Assembly: GCA_029783825.1 (NCBI GenBank)
Contig: JAREIK010002033.1
Coordinates: 180,208 to 244,207 of the forward strand
Source of the DNA: Sapria himalayana
Taxonomy: Eukaryota > Streptophyta > Magnoliopsida > Malpighiales > Rafflesiaceae
Length of the DNA: 64,000 nt
Direction: 5' to 3'
This document shows, one piece after another, positions 13,861 to 26,633 of this stretch (the first letter of the stretch is position 1; every line of letters starts with the position of its first letter). The notes beneath the pieces were generated by a model. The model worked only from the letters and a program-made list of their open reading frames with translations. It had not been told where the DNA came from and did not search any database. The position numbers were made by a program, and so were the translations under genes.

Positions 13861-15976
13861 GATAGATTGATATATCTATATAGATAGATTGTAAAATAGA
13901 TAATTAGTAGACAAATAAATAGATAGCTAGAAAGTTAGATAAATAGATAGATAAATAGTTAGATAAATAAATTTGATAGATAGATATAAATATAGTTATT
14001 CAAATAGATATATATATATATATATATTTATAGATAGATAGATGTGAAAATCGATATACATATAGATAGACAAATAGATAAACCGATATAAAGAGAGAAA
14101 GAAAGAAAGATATATAGATAGACAAATCGATAGACAATTAGATAGACAGACAAACAAATGGATAGACAGACACACATATAGATAAATAGACACTAAGTCA
14201 ATCAGTTATGTATGCAAAAAGTCCGGTAGGCAAAGTATATAGATATATCAATATACATATACATAGACAAATAGATAATCTTATATATTGAAATATAGAA
14301 AAATAAATAGACGTATAGATAGATAGAAAAATAGATATATAAATATATAGATAGATAGATAGACAAAAAGATAGATAGATATTTAGACAAATAGATATAC
14401 AAAATGGTAGATAGATATTTAGATAGATAGATACACAAAAAGATAGAAAAATATTTAAATAGAATGATAATTAGATAGATTGATAGATATAGATATATAT
14501 ATATATATAGAAAGATAGAAAGATAGATAGATAGTTATATAGAAATATAGTAAGATAAGTAATTATATAGATATATAGACAAATAAATAGCTAGATAGAT
14601 AGAAATATAGCCAAATAGTAGACAAATAGATTGATAGACAAATAGACAGATAGATAAATAAATAGATTAATAAAAAGATAGACAGACAGATAGAAAAAAT
14701 GAAAGAAAGAAAGATAGACAGATTCTAAACAAGTATACCGACAACTAGATAAATAGATAGACAGATAAATTGATTGATTGATTAATAGACATATAGATAG
14801 ATAGACAGAAAGACTGATACATAAATATATAGACAAACATATAGAGAGACAGATATATAGACATATTGATAGATAACAAGAAAGATAAGTAGACAAATAA
14901 ATAGATATATTGGTAGATAGAAAGATAGACATGCAAATATATTGACACATAGATAAACAGATGCATAGACAAATATACAGATAGATATATAGACAAAAGG
15001 ATAGATAGATAGATAAATATATAGAAAGATAATAGATATAAAGATATATAGATAGATAGATAGATAGAAAAATAGACAGACAATTAGATATAGAGATTGA
15101 TATATAGATAGATAGTTAGATAGATTAATAAAAAATTGATATACAGATTGATAAATACATTAAAAGATAGATAGATAGATAAATAGACAAATATATAGAA
15201 AGATAGATAAACATATAAAAAGATAGATAAACATATAGATAGGTAGAAAAAAAGATAGATAAATTGACTGATAGATAGATAGATAGATTGATTGATAGAT
15301 TCATTTACATAAAGATAAATAGATATATAGTCAGTTAGAGAGATAGATAGAATGATAGATAGACTAAAAGATAGCATGATGGATAGATATTTATAAAGAT
15401 AGATAGATATATAGGTAGATTGATAGATAAAAAAAAGATAGATAAATAGTAAAACTAATAGAAAGATTCATAGATACATAGATATATAGATAGAAAGATA
15501 GATAGATAAATATACAGATAGATAGACATATAGATAGGCTGATAGATATACAAATAGTTAGATATAAATAGATATAGATAGATAGATAGAAAGATTGATA
15601 GATATATAGTTAGATAGACAAATAGATATATAGAAAGAAATATATATAGAAATATGATAGTTAGATATATTGATAGATTATAGATATATAGATAGATAAA
15701 TAGATAGATATATAAAGGATAGATAGATAGATAGATAGATAAACATATAGATAGGCAAATAGATTGGAATATAAAGACAAATATATAGATAGATATATAT
15801 ATATAGATAGATGGACACATAGATTGTCCTATAGTTAGACAGAAATGTTTATAGATATATAGACAGATAGATACATAGTTTGATAGAAAAATAGATAGGT
15901 AGATAGACAGATTGATAGAAAGAAAAATATATAAACATATAGATAGAAAAATTGATACCTAGATAAAAAGGAAAAA

Positions 15977-16047
<71 letters not shown>
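15977..16047. repeat. (ACAT)n followed by (AT)n
   Basis: About seven copies of ACAT (15977-16006) run straight into an AT dinucleotide tract (16009-16047), an instance of motif conversion inside the GATA array. Confidence 0.93.
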
Positions 16048-16049
<2 letters not shown>

Positions 16050-16200
16050 TTGATAAATATATTGATACACAGATAGATTGATAGATAAATAGAAAGAATG
16101 ATATAAATATTTACAGATAGATTAAAAGATAGATTGATATATAGATTAATAGACTGGTTGATAAATAGATAGATTAATTGATTGCTATAGCGATTGTTTA

Positions 16201-16233
<33 letters not shown>

Positions 16234-17442
16234 CAGATAGATAGATAGACATTTATATTTATAAATAGATCAATAGATAGATAGATAGTAAGATAGTTCG
16301 ATTGATTGATAAATTAAATGATAGATAGATACTTAGATATATATAGATATATAGAAACATAAATAAATAGATAAATAGATAAAAAATATATAGATATAAA
16401 TACAAATAGTTAGATAGATAGATATATAGATAGACATAAAGAGTGACATATAGATATATAGACAAACAAATAAATAGACAGACAGATAGACAGACACAAA
16501 GAATGATATATAGATTGATAGATTGATAGATTGATTGGTTGATAGAAAGAAAGAAAGATTGATAGATATATTGACAGTTGGATAGACAGATTTATAGATT
16601 TATAGAAAAATTGAAAGATATATAGATAGATAGATTGATATAAAGATAGTTAGATAAATAGATAAATAGTTAGATAGATAGAGAGATAGATAGATAAATA
16701 GATAGATAGATAGAAAGACAAATAGAAATACACATTGAAAGATAGATTATTAGACATATATATAGACACATAGATAGTAAGTTTGAAAGAGATATTGATA
16801 GACAAATTAAAGAAATATTTAAATATAGGTTAATAGACAAATTTATAGATAGATAGATTGATTAATTGATAGAAAGAAAGATAGATATATAAAATAGAGA
16901 GAAAGATAGATATGCAAATATATAGTTAGATAGATAGATAGATATATAGATAGATAAATAAATAGATAGATAGATAAATAAATAGATAGATAGATAGACA
17001 GATTGATAGACAAAAATATACATAGATAGATAGACATATAGATAGATAGACAAATAGACAGATAATAAGATAGATAGATAGATATACAAACATGCAAATT
17101 GATAGACAACCAGATAGATAGACAGCTAGATAGATAAACAGACATACATAGTTTTATAGAGAGATAGATTTATTTATTGATTGAAAGAATGATAGATAGA
17201 TTGATATACTTATTTATAGAAATATCGATAGTCAATTTGATATACTTATAGATAGATAGATTGATAAAAAAGAAAGATTGATTGATAGATTATTAATCAA
17301 ATAGAAAAATAGATATGCAAATTTATATAATGAAAGTTAGATATAAGATAGATAGATAGATAAAAGATAGGTAGATTGACATATAAATAGACAGGTAGAT
17401 AGATAAATAGATAGATAGTAATATAGATAGATAGATAGATAA

Positions 17443-17473
<31 letters not shown>

Positions 17474-20430
17474 TATTTTTATACAGATAGAAAGATAGAT
17501 AGATTGACAGATAGATAGATTGACATATAGATAAAGAGATTTATAGAAAGAAAGATAGATAGATATAAAAATAAATAGATAGATAGAGATACCGATAATA
17601 ATACAGATAGATAGAAAGATATAAAAGACAAATAAATTGACAAATATATATATATATATAGATAGATAGATGGATCAATATATAGATATACAATTAGATA
17701 AACAAAATAATAAATAGATCGACAAATAGATAGATAGATAGGTATATAGACAGATAGATATAAAGATAGATAGATAGTCTCATAGATTAACAAATAGATA
17801 ATCAAATAGATATATAGATAGATAGATAGGCAGACAGATAGAAAGATAGATAGAGAGATAGATAGATATACAAATTGATAGTTATGCAGATAGGTAGATA
17901 AATAGATAGATAGACATATAAATAAGGAAAGATAGAAAGACAAATACATTGAGTTATAAATTGATAGATTGATAGATAAATTCTTATACAGATAGATAGA
18001 TTGAAATATATATAGAAAGAATGATAGAAATATTGATAGATAGATTAACAGACATATTGATAGATAAATTGATAGACATATAGTTTGTTTTATTATTAAA
18101 TAAATAGACAGGTAGATAGATAAATTTATTTATAGATAGATTGATTGATAGACTATTAGACAGATTGATAGTTAGATAGAAAGATTGAAGATAAACAAAT
18201 AATAGACATATATATAGACATAGATATATATAACAATAGATAGACACATACATTGATAGATAGATTGCAAGTAGATAGACTGATAGATACACAGATCGAT
18301 AGGCAGACAGATAGATATATAAATCAATAAATAGATAGATCGATAAAAATATAGATAGATAACTAGATAGAAAGAAAGATAGATAGAAAAGTAGATAGAT
18401 AGATAGATAGACATATAGATAGATAGATAAGTAGTTAGAAAGATACATGGATATATATTTAGAATGATAAAAAGATAGATATACATATAGATAAAAAAAT
18501 AGATGGATAGATAGTTAATGAGATTTATAGAAATTTTATTAGACAAATTGATAGGTAGTTTGATTGATTGATTGATTGATATATTGATAGATAGATAGAT
18601 ATAAAGATAGGCAGATAGATAAATAGATAGATAGATAGATAGATAAATATAGATAAATATAAAGATTGACAGATAGAAATACAATTAGATAGATAGATAG
18701 ATAAATAAATAAATAGATAGATAAATACATAGACAAATAGCTTGACAAATAGATACATAGATAAAAAGACAAATACATACATATATAAATAACATATTGA
18801 TAGATAGATTGATACTCAAATAGATAGATAGATAGATATATAGAATTATTGATAGAAATATTGATAGACAGGTTAAAATACAGATTCATATACAAATTAA
18901 TAGACATATATATTTATAGAAAGATAGATAGATCGATTGAAATAAAGAAAGAAAGAAAGATTGATAGATAAATATAATGATAGAAAGATAGATAGATAGA
19001 CTAATTGATTGATTGTTAGACATATAAAGACATTGACATCTAGATAGATAGATAGATATACAGATATATATAGATAGATAAATCATTTTATTAATATATA
19101 GATAGATACATTGATAGATAGACATATAGATAGATATATTAATAGATAAACAAATAGATAGATAGACATAAAGATAGATTGATTGATAGATTGGTTGATA
19201 GAGAAATAGACATATTAATAGATATATAGAAACACTGATAAATATAAAAACCAATTGCCAAATAAATAGATAGCCAGAAAGATAAATATTAATAAATAAA
19301 GAAAGATAGATTGATAGATAGATTGATTGTTAAAAAAAAGATTTATAGATTGATAGATAGATACATAGACAGATGTATAAAAAGATTGATATAGTTAGAT
19401 TGAAAGATAGATTAATAAACAAATTGACAGATATATAGATAGACAAATTGATATAAAGATAGATAGATAAATAAATAGATACAAAGATAGAGAAATAGAT
19501 ATATCGATAGTTAGAGAGATAGATAGACAGATATATGATGTATAGACAAACAGACTAATAGATAGACATATATATATAGACTTAAAGATAGAAAGATTGT
19601 CATATTGTTTGAGAGTTAGATAGAAATATTGCTAGCCAGATTAAAAAACATATTGATATACAGATTGATAGGCATATTGAATGATTGATTGAGTGAATAA
19701 AGAAAGAAATAAAGATAGATAGATAGATAAATAGATATAAATATAGATAGAGAGATAGATAGCTTGATAGAGAGATAGATTTATAGAAAGATAGATAGCT
19801 AGATAGAGAGATAGATAGATTTATAGATAGATAGATAGATTGATTGGTAGATATATAGATAGACATATATAAAGATAGATACATAGATAGAAAGACAGAT
19901 AGATAGATAGAAAGATTAATTGATTGATAGACAGATAGATACATACATAGATAGATAGACATATAGATATAGAGATATATACAAAGATATATATACAAAT
20001 AGATAGATAAATAGATACAAAGATAAACAAATTGATAGAAAGATTGACTAATAAGAAGATTGACTGATAGATATACAAAGAGGCAAATCGATATGCAGAC
20101 AGATTTATAAAAAGAAAGAAAGAAAGTTAAATACAGAGATAGATATATAGACAGAAAGATTGATTTATTGATAGTAAGAATGATAGATAGATAAATAGAT
20201 AGATATACAAATGGATAGATAGATTGATCGATAAATTGATAGTCAGATAGATTGATAGATTGATAGACAATTTTATAGACTTATAGATAAATAGATTGAT
20301 AGAAAGAAAGAAAGATAGATAAATAGATAGATAGACAAATATATAGACAAAGAGATACACAAATAGATAAATAGAAAGATAAATAGATAGATAGATAGGT
20401 AGAATAAAAAGATAGATAGACATATAGATA

Positions 20431-21924
20431 GACTGAATGAAACATCTTCCAGTGCACTTGCCTTACAAAGCTAGGATTGATGGTCTTATCTATTATCGTT
20501 TGATGTATCCTCTAAAAATGTAATATTAATTCACTAAACCAATTCTTTTCCTATGTATATATTTATATATGCACAAAAATTACTTGTAAATTTCAATAAT
20601 CTTTTTGTAGATACTTAAAAAAAATAAAGTATGCAATAATGAAAAATGCTTAGGTTTAGGGTTCTATATCAATAGGTTTTATTATGGATGAGGCTGCAAA
20701 ATTCCCATCATTCTATTTCAAAGAAGGAGATCCTACTCTTCCACTTAAGAAAAAGTGGAATGAGGTTTATCTTTATGACAATGTTGATATGATATGTTTG
20801 AAATTTTTAAGCTTCTGGGTAAAGAAATTGATGCTTAAGGAAAAAGTTATTTATCAGACTATGAATATACTACAGCTCATCTATATGTCCTACTGAATTG
20901 TCTAGAGGTTTAACCATTTATTGAATAGGTATTTCCTAATAGTCAAATGATATTTATTACATATTATAATTTACTATTTCCTATCAATGTATCAATAATT
21001 TTTAATATCTTTTTTTAGTGATTTTATTACAGAAAAACATAAATAGCTTCCAAACATGAATGAAGAAGCAATCAATATCAGGATGGAGAAAGAAAATTTT
21101 TCATTTTTTGAAAAATACGTATGTTTACTTATAATGAAAATCACAAAATAATTGTATTGTTCTAATAGTAATTTATAATTATAATCCAAACAATCTACTT
21201 AATTTTGATTACAGGTTCATAAGTGTGCAAATAAAATTTCCAATGATTATTTTTGAAGTATACCATGAGGTCCCCTAAGAGAGGTTAAAACTTACAATGG
21301 TTACTATGTGAATAGTTTTAAATTTTACAATAAACCGTATAGTAGCTACTGTGCAATAGACAATACAAAAGTATGCATTAAAGGATCCATATACAATGAA
21401 ACTAAATATGACTATTACTGGGCTTTGGTCTATGTGATCGGGTTAGAATTTGAAGCCTTCCAATTCAAAAAACTATGTTATTCAAATGTGAATGATTCGA
21501 TCCAATACCACATATTAGTAGTGTTTTCCATCCTTGATATTAACTTGTTGATGTGTATGATAAAAAATGATTCAACAAGTATGAACCTTTTATATTAGTA
21601 GTACAAGCATCACAGGTTTATTATTGTGAATATCCAGTTCGGATCTATCCTAGAAAGGATTGGAAAGCTGTGTGCAAGATAAAAGCAAGGGCTCAAATTG
21701 ACATCCCCACATCACCAAGAACTAATTTCATAGAACCAGCTTTTCAAAATGATGATAATTATGTTATAATCGAAGCTTTGGTGGGGGAGGAAGACGTCCT
21801 TTTAGTCTCATTTTCTGAGATGGATAAAAGTGGGGAAGTATATGTTGTTGAAAATTTAATTGATTATGAGGAAGAAACGAGTGATGAAGAAGAGTTTGAA
21901 AATGATGTTACTACATTTGAATAA
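20431..21924 (+). pseudogene. TNP2-type transposase gene of Z, C-terminal remnant
   Basis: Only the 3' end of a TNP2-type gene survives. The first exon piece (20431-20519) reads HLPVHLPYKARI and RLMYP, matching the DUF4218 end of the A and W copies (HFPIHLVYEARI, RWMYLFER), and stops at a GT donor exactly where A has its intron. The next piece (about 20611-20935) aligns with the rest of DUF4218. 21230-21924 gives the DUF4216 signature: GYYVNSFKF, KVCIKGSIYNE, KYDYYWALV, then a frameshift near 21470, QVYYCEYPVRIYPRKDWKAVC, and an acidic tail. Stops at 20434, 20889 and 20922 and the frameshift make it a pseudogene. The catalytic TNP2 domain is absent, replaced by the GATA array. Confidence 0.8.
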
Positions 21925-22034
21925 GAAGACGAACCAAATTTGGATGATTCTGATAAGAATGAGTAGGCAATGAGTTTTATGTTATTTTAATTGTAATTCA
22001 TTTTGTTTATTTTCATTGCCTTATGTGTTTTTAC

Positions 22035-23869
22035 AAGTATGACATGTGCATGAGGTTGAGGCCACACATTACAAGGTCGTATGAGTTATTGTATAGGTAG
22101 CACGGCCTCAGGTATACCCAAAAAAGGTAGAGAGTCATGGGTGGATGAGACACCAGATTAGACAGATAGAGTTGTGAATGTATTACATCAGGTGAATGAT
22201 CCACATAATGGTCCTGAGATTTTGATGTATGATCAAGAGACATGGGAGGGAGAGGAGGGAGAGGATGGAGATGTTAAAAAGTCTTCCTAGAGCACCCTAC
22301 AGACGAGACTTTCCTAATTGCTCATTTTGATCCGATAATTGATAATTCGTAAGATATAAAACTCAACAAATGATTTATCGATTTATTAATTTATTTCTTA
22401 CTTTCTAAAAAATTTTTTGTTACAGGATGATGTTAGAGCCATCTGGTTCTATTTATAGAGTTCCGAGGATAATTTTCAGGAAGTCCTTTAAAACGAATGG
22501 ACATAATTGGAAGTCACTCACTCATAGAGACCTCTTGATGATTTGGAGAGAATTTAACGTAAATATTACTACCTAAAAATTTTTACATCTTTTATTTATT
22601 CATTTGTTCATTGATTAAAAATTATTTATTTATAAATGCAGCAAGTTTATAGGTGGACACAGCCAAAGGAGTCGGTCAAAAGTGTGTTCTACTAACATGT
22701 TGCCAGTCGGTATAAAGACACCATGTATGAGATCAAAGATAAATGGCTAAAGAAAAAAGAAAAAGTTTCGAGTATCCCGGATCATGTTTTCAAGGAGTGG
22801 CATAGTAGATGGGAAGATTCAGATTATAGGAAGAGGTGTGATAAACATAGTGGCAATCCTGGCTCAGAGCACACTCGGGAGGGTAGTGGCCTCTCTACAC
22901 ATAGTTGTGGATCTCACTTTATGCGTAAGCATGAACGAGCATTAATATTATTTCTAATTTATACTTTTTATGTTTATTACGTTGGTGAATTATGTTCAAT
23001 TATGCCAAAATTTCATTTCTCTTAAGGAATGTTTTTTCAATATAATTAATGCATGTATTGTGTGTAATTATATACACTCAAGGAGGGTAAGATGCCCAAT
23101 GCTCCTCGCTTATTCAGACACACACACACACACACACAAAGGCTCATGATGACCAGACTTTCATTAATCATAGATCTCAAGCAGCAAATGTAAGTTTAAA
23201 TAAAAAAATTAATTATTTTTAGTTTGTATATAAATTGAAATACTTTTTGTACATTTTTATTATGCTAGATATTAGGAATTATTAGCTGCTACAATTCAAG
23301 CATATTCCCAGTTTACTTCATGTTCACGTGAAGATGCAGCAGGTAGTTCTCATTCACCAGCTCCACCAATTAATGTAAATCAGATTTGGTATGCTACTTT
23401 TGATGGAAAAAAGAAGATGCCCATCTATTGTGTCGGTTCGTTGAGATCATCATTCTACTCGCATATATGACCAGACTATGAAGCTGAATTTTTAGAATCA
23501 ATTTCGAATTTGATCTCGAAGATGGAGGAATTTACGGACGAGATGCCAAATTTGATACAGTTTCAGTTGGCAGATACCGAGCGATGCATGCTCGACTATG
23601 AGGATGATAAAGATGAGTTGCATATGCAGTTTGAATGGCTTACAAAAAAGTTTCAGGAGGGAGGAATATAGTTCAACCCTGATTATCTACCTCAGATTAT
23701 TTGGCATAATGATCCAGTTACAGCTTCTACTCCATCACCTACTACAACACCTACAGCTACCACATCAGGACTAGCAACAGTAGATAGCTCTACCCTAGTA
23801 CCCGACATCTCACAATATGGACCAGAAACATCACAACATAATGATTATGAAACTAGGTTCGATGATTGA
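22035..23869 (+). pseudogene. Second CACTA gene of Z, Transposase_24-like (Ptta/En/Spm)
   Basis: Exon-like pieces in order. 22427-22556 encodes SGSIYRVPRIIFRKSF and a following RDLLMIWREFNV, ending at a GT donor. 22642-22950 encodes QVYRWTQPKES and YKDTMYEIKDKWLKKK, then a basic HSRWEDSDYRKRCDKHSGN segment. 23086-23188 encodes the conserved RTHT-type block, here invaded by a CA microsatellite, and ends SQAAN at a donor. 23270-23869 encodes a variable C-terminal region with an acidic/coiled-coil stretch (ISNLISKMEEF, QLADTERCMLDYEDD) and a Thr/Pro/Ser-rich tail. Stops at about 22693, 23468 and 23670 disable it. The order after DUF4216 is typical of plant CACTA elements, where the second product assists transposase at the ends. 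Confidence 0.72.
23118..23138. repeat. (CA)n inside transposase coding sequence
   Basis: A 21-bp CA run sits where the family encodes a Thr-His-Thr motif (RTHT-type block). The run still reads Thr-His repeats in one frame, so the microsatellite probably grew from the codons of the motif itself. Confidence 0.85.
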
Positions 23870-24102
23870 AAGTATTACACACATTTTTTTTTCAATTCCT
23901 TAAACTTTTATTTTGTATTCTAATTTTTTTTATCTTGGTATTTTTAATATATAAATACAGTATATATAGTTGTTTGCTTGAGTTATTTGGATTTTTATTT
24001 TGTTGTTTTATCTTTAAATGTTTCTCCAGGAATTGAATCATAACTTGAAGCAAAATGGTTTTTTTTGTGTTTTTTATTTCTATTTCTGTAGCAGCTATAG
24101 AA

Positions 24103-24792
24103 TTACTACTAAAACAATTAGTCGGTAATTACCGAATGAATTGCAACCAAACCGACCAAAATTTTTAATTATCGATGGTCGGTAAAAGGTCACCAAAAGG
24201 TCAGTAATCCTTTTGGAGATCAATTTCCGAGCAATGATTTTAAAAGATTTTGGTCGATTTTTTATCATAATTTTTTAGGCTATTATCGACTATTTTATGA
24301 CCAATTAGTGAACAAATTATTTTGGTCAGAAAGCAGGTGGAATTTAGTTGGAAATTATTTTTCGGTAAATAGTCTCTAAATGGACGGTAATTAATGATCA
24401 TTTAGAGACCATTTACTGACCTAATTCTTTTGGTCGAAATATAGTCGGTAATTGTTTGTCGGTGATTGGTCTATAAATGGTTATTAATTACCAATAATTT
24501 GGAGACCATGTGCCGACATTATTTATTCGGTCGGTAAATTGTCGGAATTTAGTCGGTAAATTATTATCGGCAGAGGATTGGTAAAAGGTCGGTAATTTAC
24601 TGACAGATAGTTTTTTTGTCGGTAAAAAATATTGTGACGAGCAAGATTGTGACTAATTTTTTTTGTCGGTAAAAAATTTAGTGACGAGCAAAATTATGAC
24701 TAATTTTTTTGGTCGGTAATTAGTTTACCGACCAAAAAACACCGAATTACAGACCAAATATTTGGTCTGTAATACGGTGATTTTTGGGAATG
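24103..24792. repeat. Subterminal repeats of element Z (GGTCGGTAA family)
   Basis: At least nine copies of gtcggtaa (near 24120, 24178, 24448, 24530, 24550, 24590, 24619, 24666, 24713) plus inverted ttaccgacc copies, with intervening atttagtcgg and gacgagcaaaat motifs. The array runs to the putative terminus at 24792. The block could instead be a separate short element starting near 24106 (ACTACTAAAACAATTAG), but its position right after the second gene favours a subterminal region. 23870-24102 is AT-rich with nothing recognised. Confidence 0.72.
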
Positions 24793-25984
24793 TATCTATT
24801 AGTATAGGTTTCTATCAATCTTAGTATATGTCTATCTATCTATCTTACTATCTTAAATATTTCTATATATATGTCAATTTATCTATCTATTTATATATTT
24901 ATCTATTTATCTATCTATTTGTCTATCTATCTATCTATCTTTCTGTCAATCAAACTGTCAATCAATTTATCTATCTATCTATCTATTTATCAATCAATCA
25001 ATCTATATGTCTATCATTCTGTATATCAATCTTTCTATAAATTTGTCTATCAATCTATATATCAATATATCTATCTATCTATTGATATATCTGCCTATCA
25101 TTTATTCTATCTATCTATTGGTCTATCTATCTATCTATGTATTTGTCTATTTATCTATCTATCTATCTATTTGTCTAATTATTTGTTTATCTCTATGTTT
25201 CTTTGTCTTTCTATATGTCTTTATATATGTCTGTCTATCTATTTGTCTATCTGTCTATCTATCTATCTATCTTTCTATCTTTCTATCCATTTTTCTATTT
25301 GTCTATCTATCTATATATTTGTATGTTTATCTGTGTGTCTATTTGTTTATCTATCATTCTATCTATATGTCTATATATCTATCTTTCTATGTATATGTCT
25401 ATCTATTTATCTATTTATCTATCTATCTAACTATCTGTCTGTCTATATCTGTGTGTCTTTTATCTATCTATATACCTATTTATCTATCTATCTATCTATT
25501 TGTCTTTCTATATGTCTATCTATCTATCTGTAAATATGTCTATCTAAATGTTTGTCTATCTATATGTCTATCTATCTATATTATTGCCTATTTGTCTGTC
25601 TATCAGTCATTCAATCTATTTGTCTGTCTATCAGTCATTCAATCTATTTGTGTATTAATCTATCTATTTGTCTTATCTATATGTATATCTATCTATTTGT
25701 CTATTTATTTGTGGATATATCTATTTAAATATTTATCCAACAATATATCTATCTATCTATCTAACTATATGTCTATCTATCTATCTATCTATGTTTCTTT
25801 TTGTCTATATATATGTCTATCTATATGGATTTCTATCTTTCTATTTAAATGTTTATCGATCTATATATCCATCTATCTGTCTATCTATCTATATACCTAT
25901 CTATTTTTATATTTATCTATCTATCTACTTGTCTGTCTATCTATCTATCTATCTATATATGTGTCTATTTATTTTTATCTATCT
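24793..25984 (-). repeat. Inverted GATA array (TATC on plus strand), 1.2 kb
   Basis: The same degenerate tetramer satellite as 3968-20430 but on the opposite strand (tctatctatctgtctattt). It begins just after the putative Z terminus and ends exactly at the CACTAC of element W (25985). The long Leu/Ser/Ile/Tyr open frame at 25007-26014 is a product of the repeat, not a gene. Confidence 0.97.
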
Positions 25985-26460
25985 CACTACAAGAAAATGT
26001 TTGTTTTGCTATGAAAATTAGCTAGGAAAATTTTTCCTAGCTAATTTGTGAGGGATTAACTAGTTAATAGCATGAGATGTCATATTTTACATTGTAATAC
26101 AAATTTGTGATGGACTAGAGATTGAAATTTTTGATTGAAAATGTCTTTGCCTATTATTATCATAGATTTTTGTGCAAATAATGATGTCATTTTTAGCAAC
26201 GAATTTAGTGATTAATTTTCTCTAGCTAATTGGATTGAGACAAAATCTGTCGATAAATAATTATCTAAAAATTTATTTTATGATTATTTATTAATCGTAA
26301 ACTATTAGTTAATAATTGAAAATTTTAACAAAATATATGCATTAAGCTATGGAATTTTCCCTATCTATTTGGGCTCTGGATTATTTCCAACGCTAATCTA
26401 TATAGATTTATTTTTTTTATATTATTTATTTTAATATTAGATGTAATTTTAAAAATTAAA
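25985..26460. repeat. Left TIR and subterminal repeats of element W
   Basis: Starts CACTACAAGAAAATG, followed by gctagg/cctagc motifs and atttagtgattaattttctctagctaat (in two halves around 26205), the last also found at 34205-34233 in A. It has far fewer 50-bp repeats than A's left end, which suggests contraction in W. Confidence 0.8.
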
Positions 26461-26633
26461 AGTTTTTCATGGTCTATGGATGATGGGTCCTTTAAAGACA
26501 CATTCTCCTCATATAATTATTAAAACAAAATATTATAAATAAATAATTTAAATAATGTATAAATACGAAAAAAATTATTATTAGGAAAGACTAAAATAAT
26601 AATTTTATTGATTATAATAATTTAAAAAATATA

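Larger units (their letters stand above)
13316..14960 (+). repeat. Higher-order repeat unit, copy 2 (~1.8 kb, right edge approximate)
   Basis: Second copy of the 11512-13315 segment. Landmarks: AT run 13316-13379, gatttaaag 13464, CA run 13816-13860, cactaagtcaatcag 14191, gattctaaacaagtatacc 14721, acatgcaaat 14929. Offsets fall from 1841 to 1788 bp along the unit through small indels. Similarity persists to at least 14960; the exact end cannot be set by eye. Confidence 0.82.
3968..20430 (+). repeat. Degenerate GATA tetranucleotide array, 16.5 kb
   Basis: Almost every base belongs to a GATA/GACA/AAAT/GATT-type tetramer on the plus strand, with constant point divergence (gacaaatagatagat, gattgattgatag, agaaagatagat). 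The array starts immediately after the CACTA end at 3967 and stops at 20430, where transposase-derived coding sequence begins. It contains internal AT, CA and ACAT runs, short GAAA runs (4258-4275, 17447-17463, 18946-18960) and higher-order duplications. All long open frames within it are translations of the tetramer (Ser-Ile-Tyr-Leu) and are not genes. Long GATA arrays are known from sex-chromosome and pericentromeric DNA in animals and from some plant genomes. Confidence 0.97.
20431..24792 (+). mobile_element. CACTA element Z, 5'-truncated, distinct subfamily
   Basis: A CACTA-type element whose left part is missing. It opens at 20431 inside the DUF4218-encoding part of a TNP2-type gene, continues through DUF4216 and a second Transposase_24-like gene, and ends in 690 bp of ggtcggtaa-type subterminal repeats. 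The apparent end at 24792, read inward on the minus strand, is CATTCCCAAAAATCACCG, a plausible mutated CACTA terminus. The subterminal motifs differ completely from the tagctagg family of X, Y, A and W, so Z belongs to another subfamily. Its left edge is fused to the GATA array and its right edge abuts the inverted TATC array. Confidence 0.7.

Noticed and set aside
3918..20423. Dozens of long minus-strand open frames rich in Ser, Ile, Tyr and Leu
   Set aside because: They are translations of the degenerate tetramer, which has no stop in several frames; no start context, domain or codon bias supports a gene.
24103..24792. Independent MITE between ACTACTAAAACAATTAG and the 24792 end
   Set aside because: The two ends pair poorly, and the position directly after the Z second gene fits a subterminal region better; not fully excluded.
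24828..26021. Plus-strand frames of up to 335 residues in the TATC array
   Set aside because: Same artefact on the opposite strand; the longest one runs across the boundary into the CACTA terminus, which no real gene would do.
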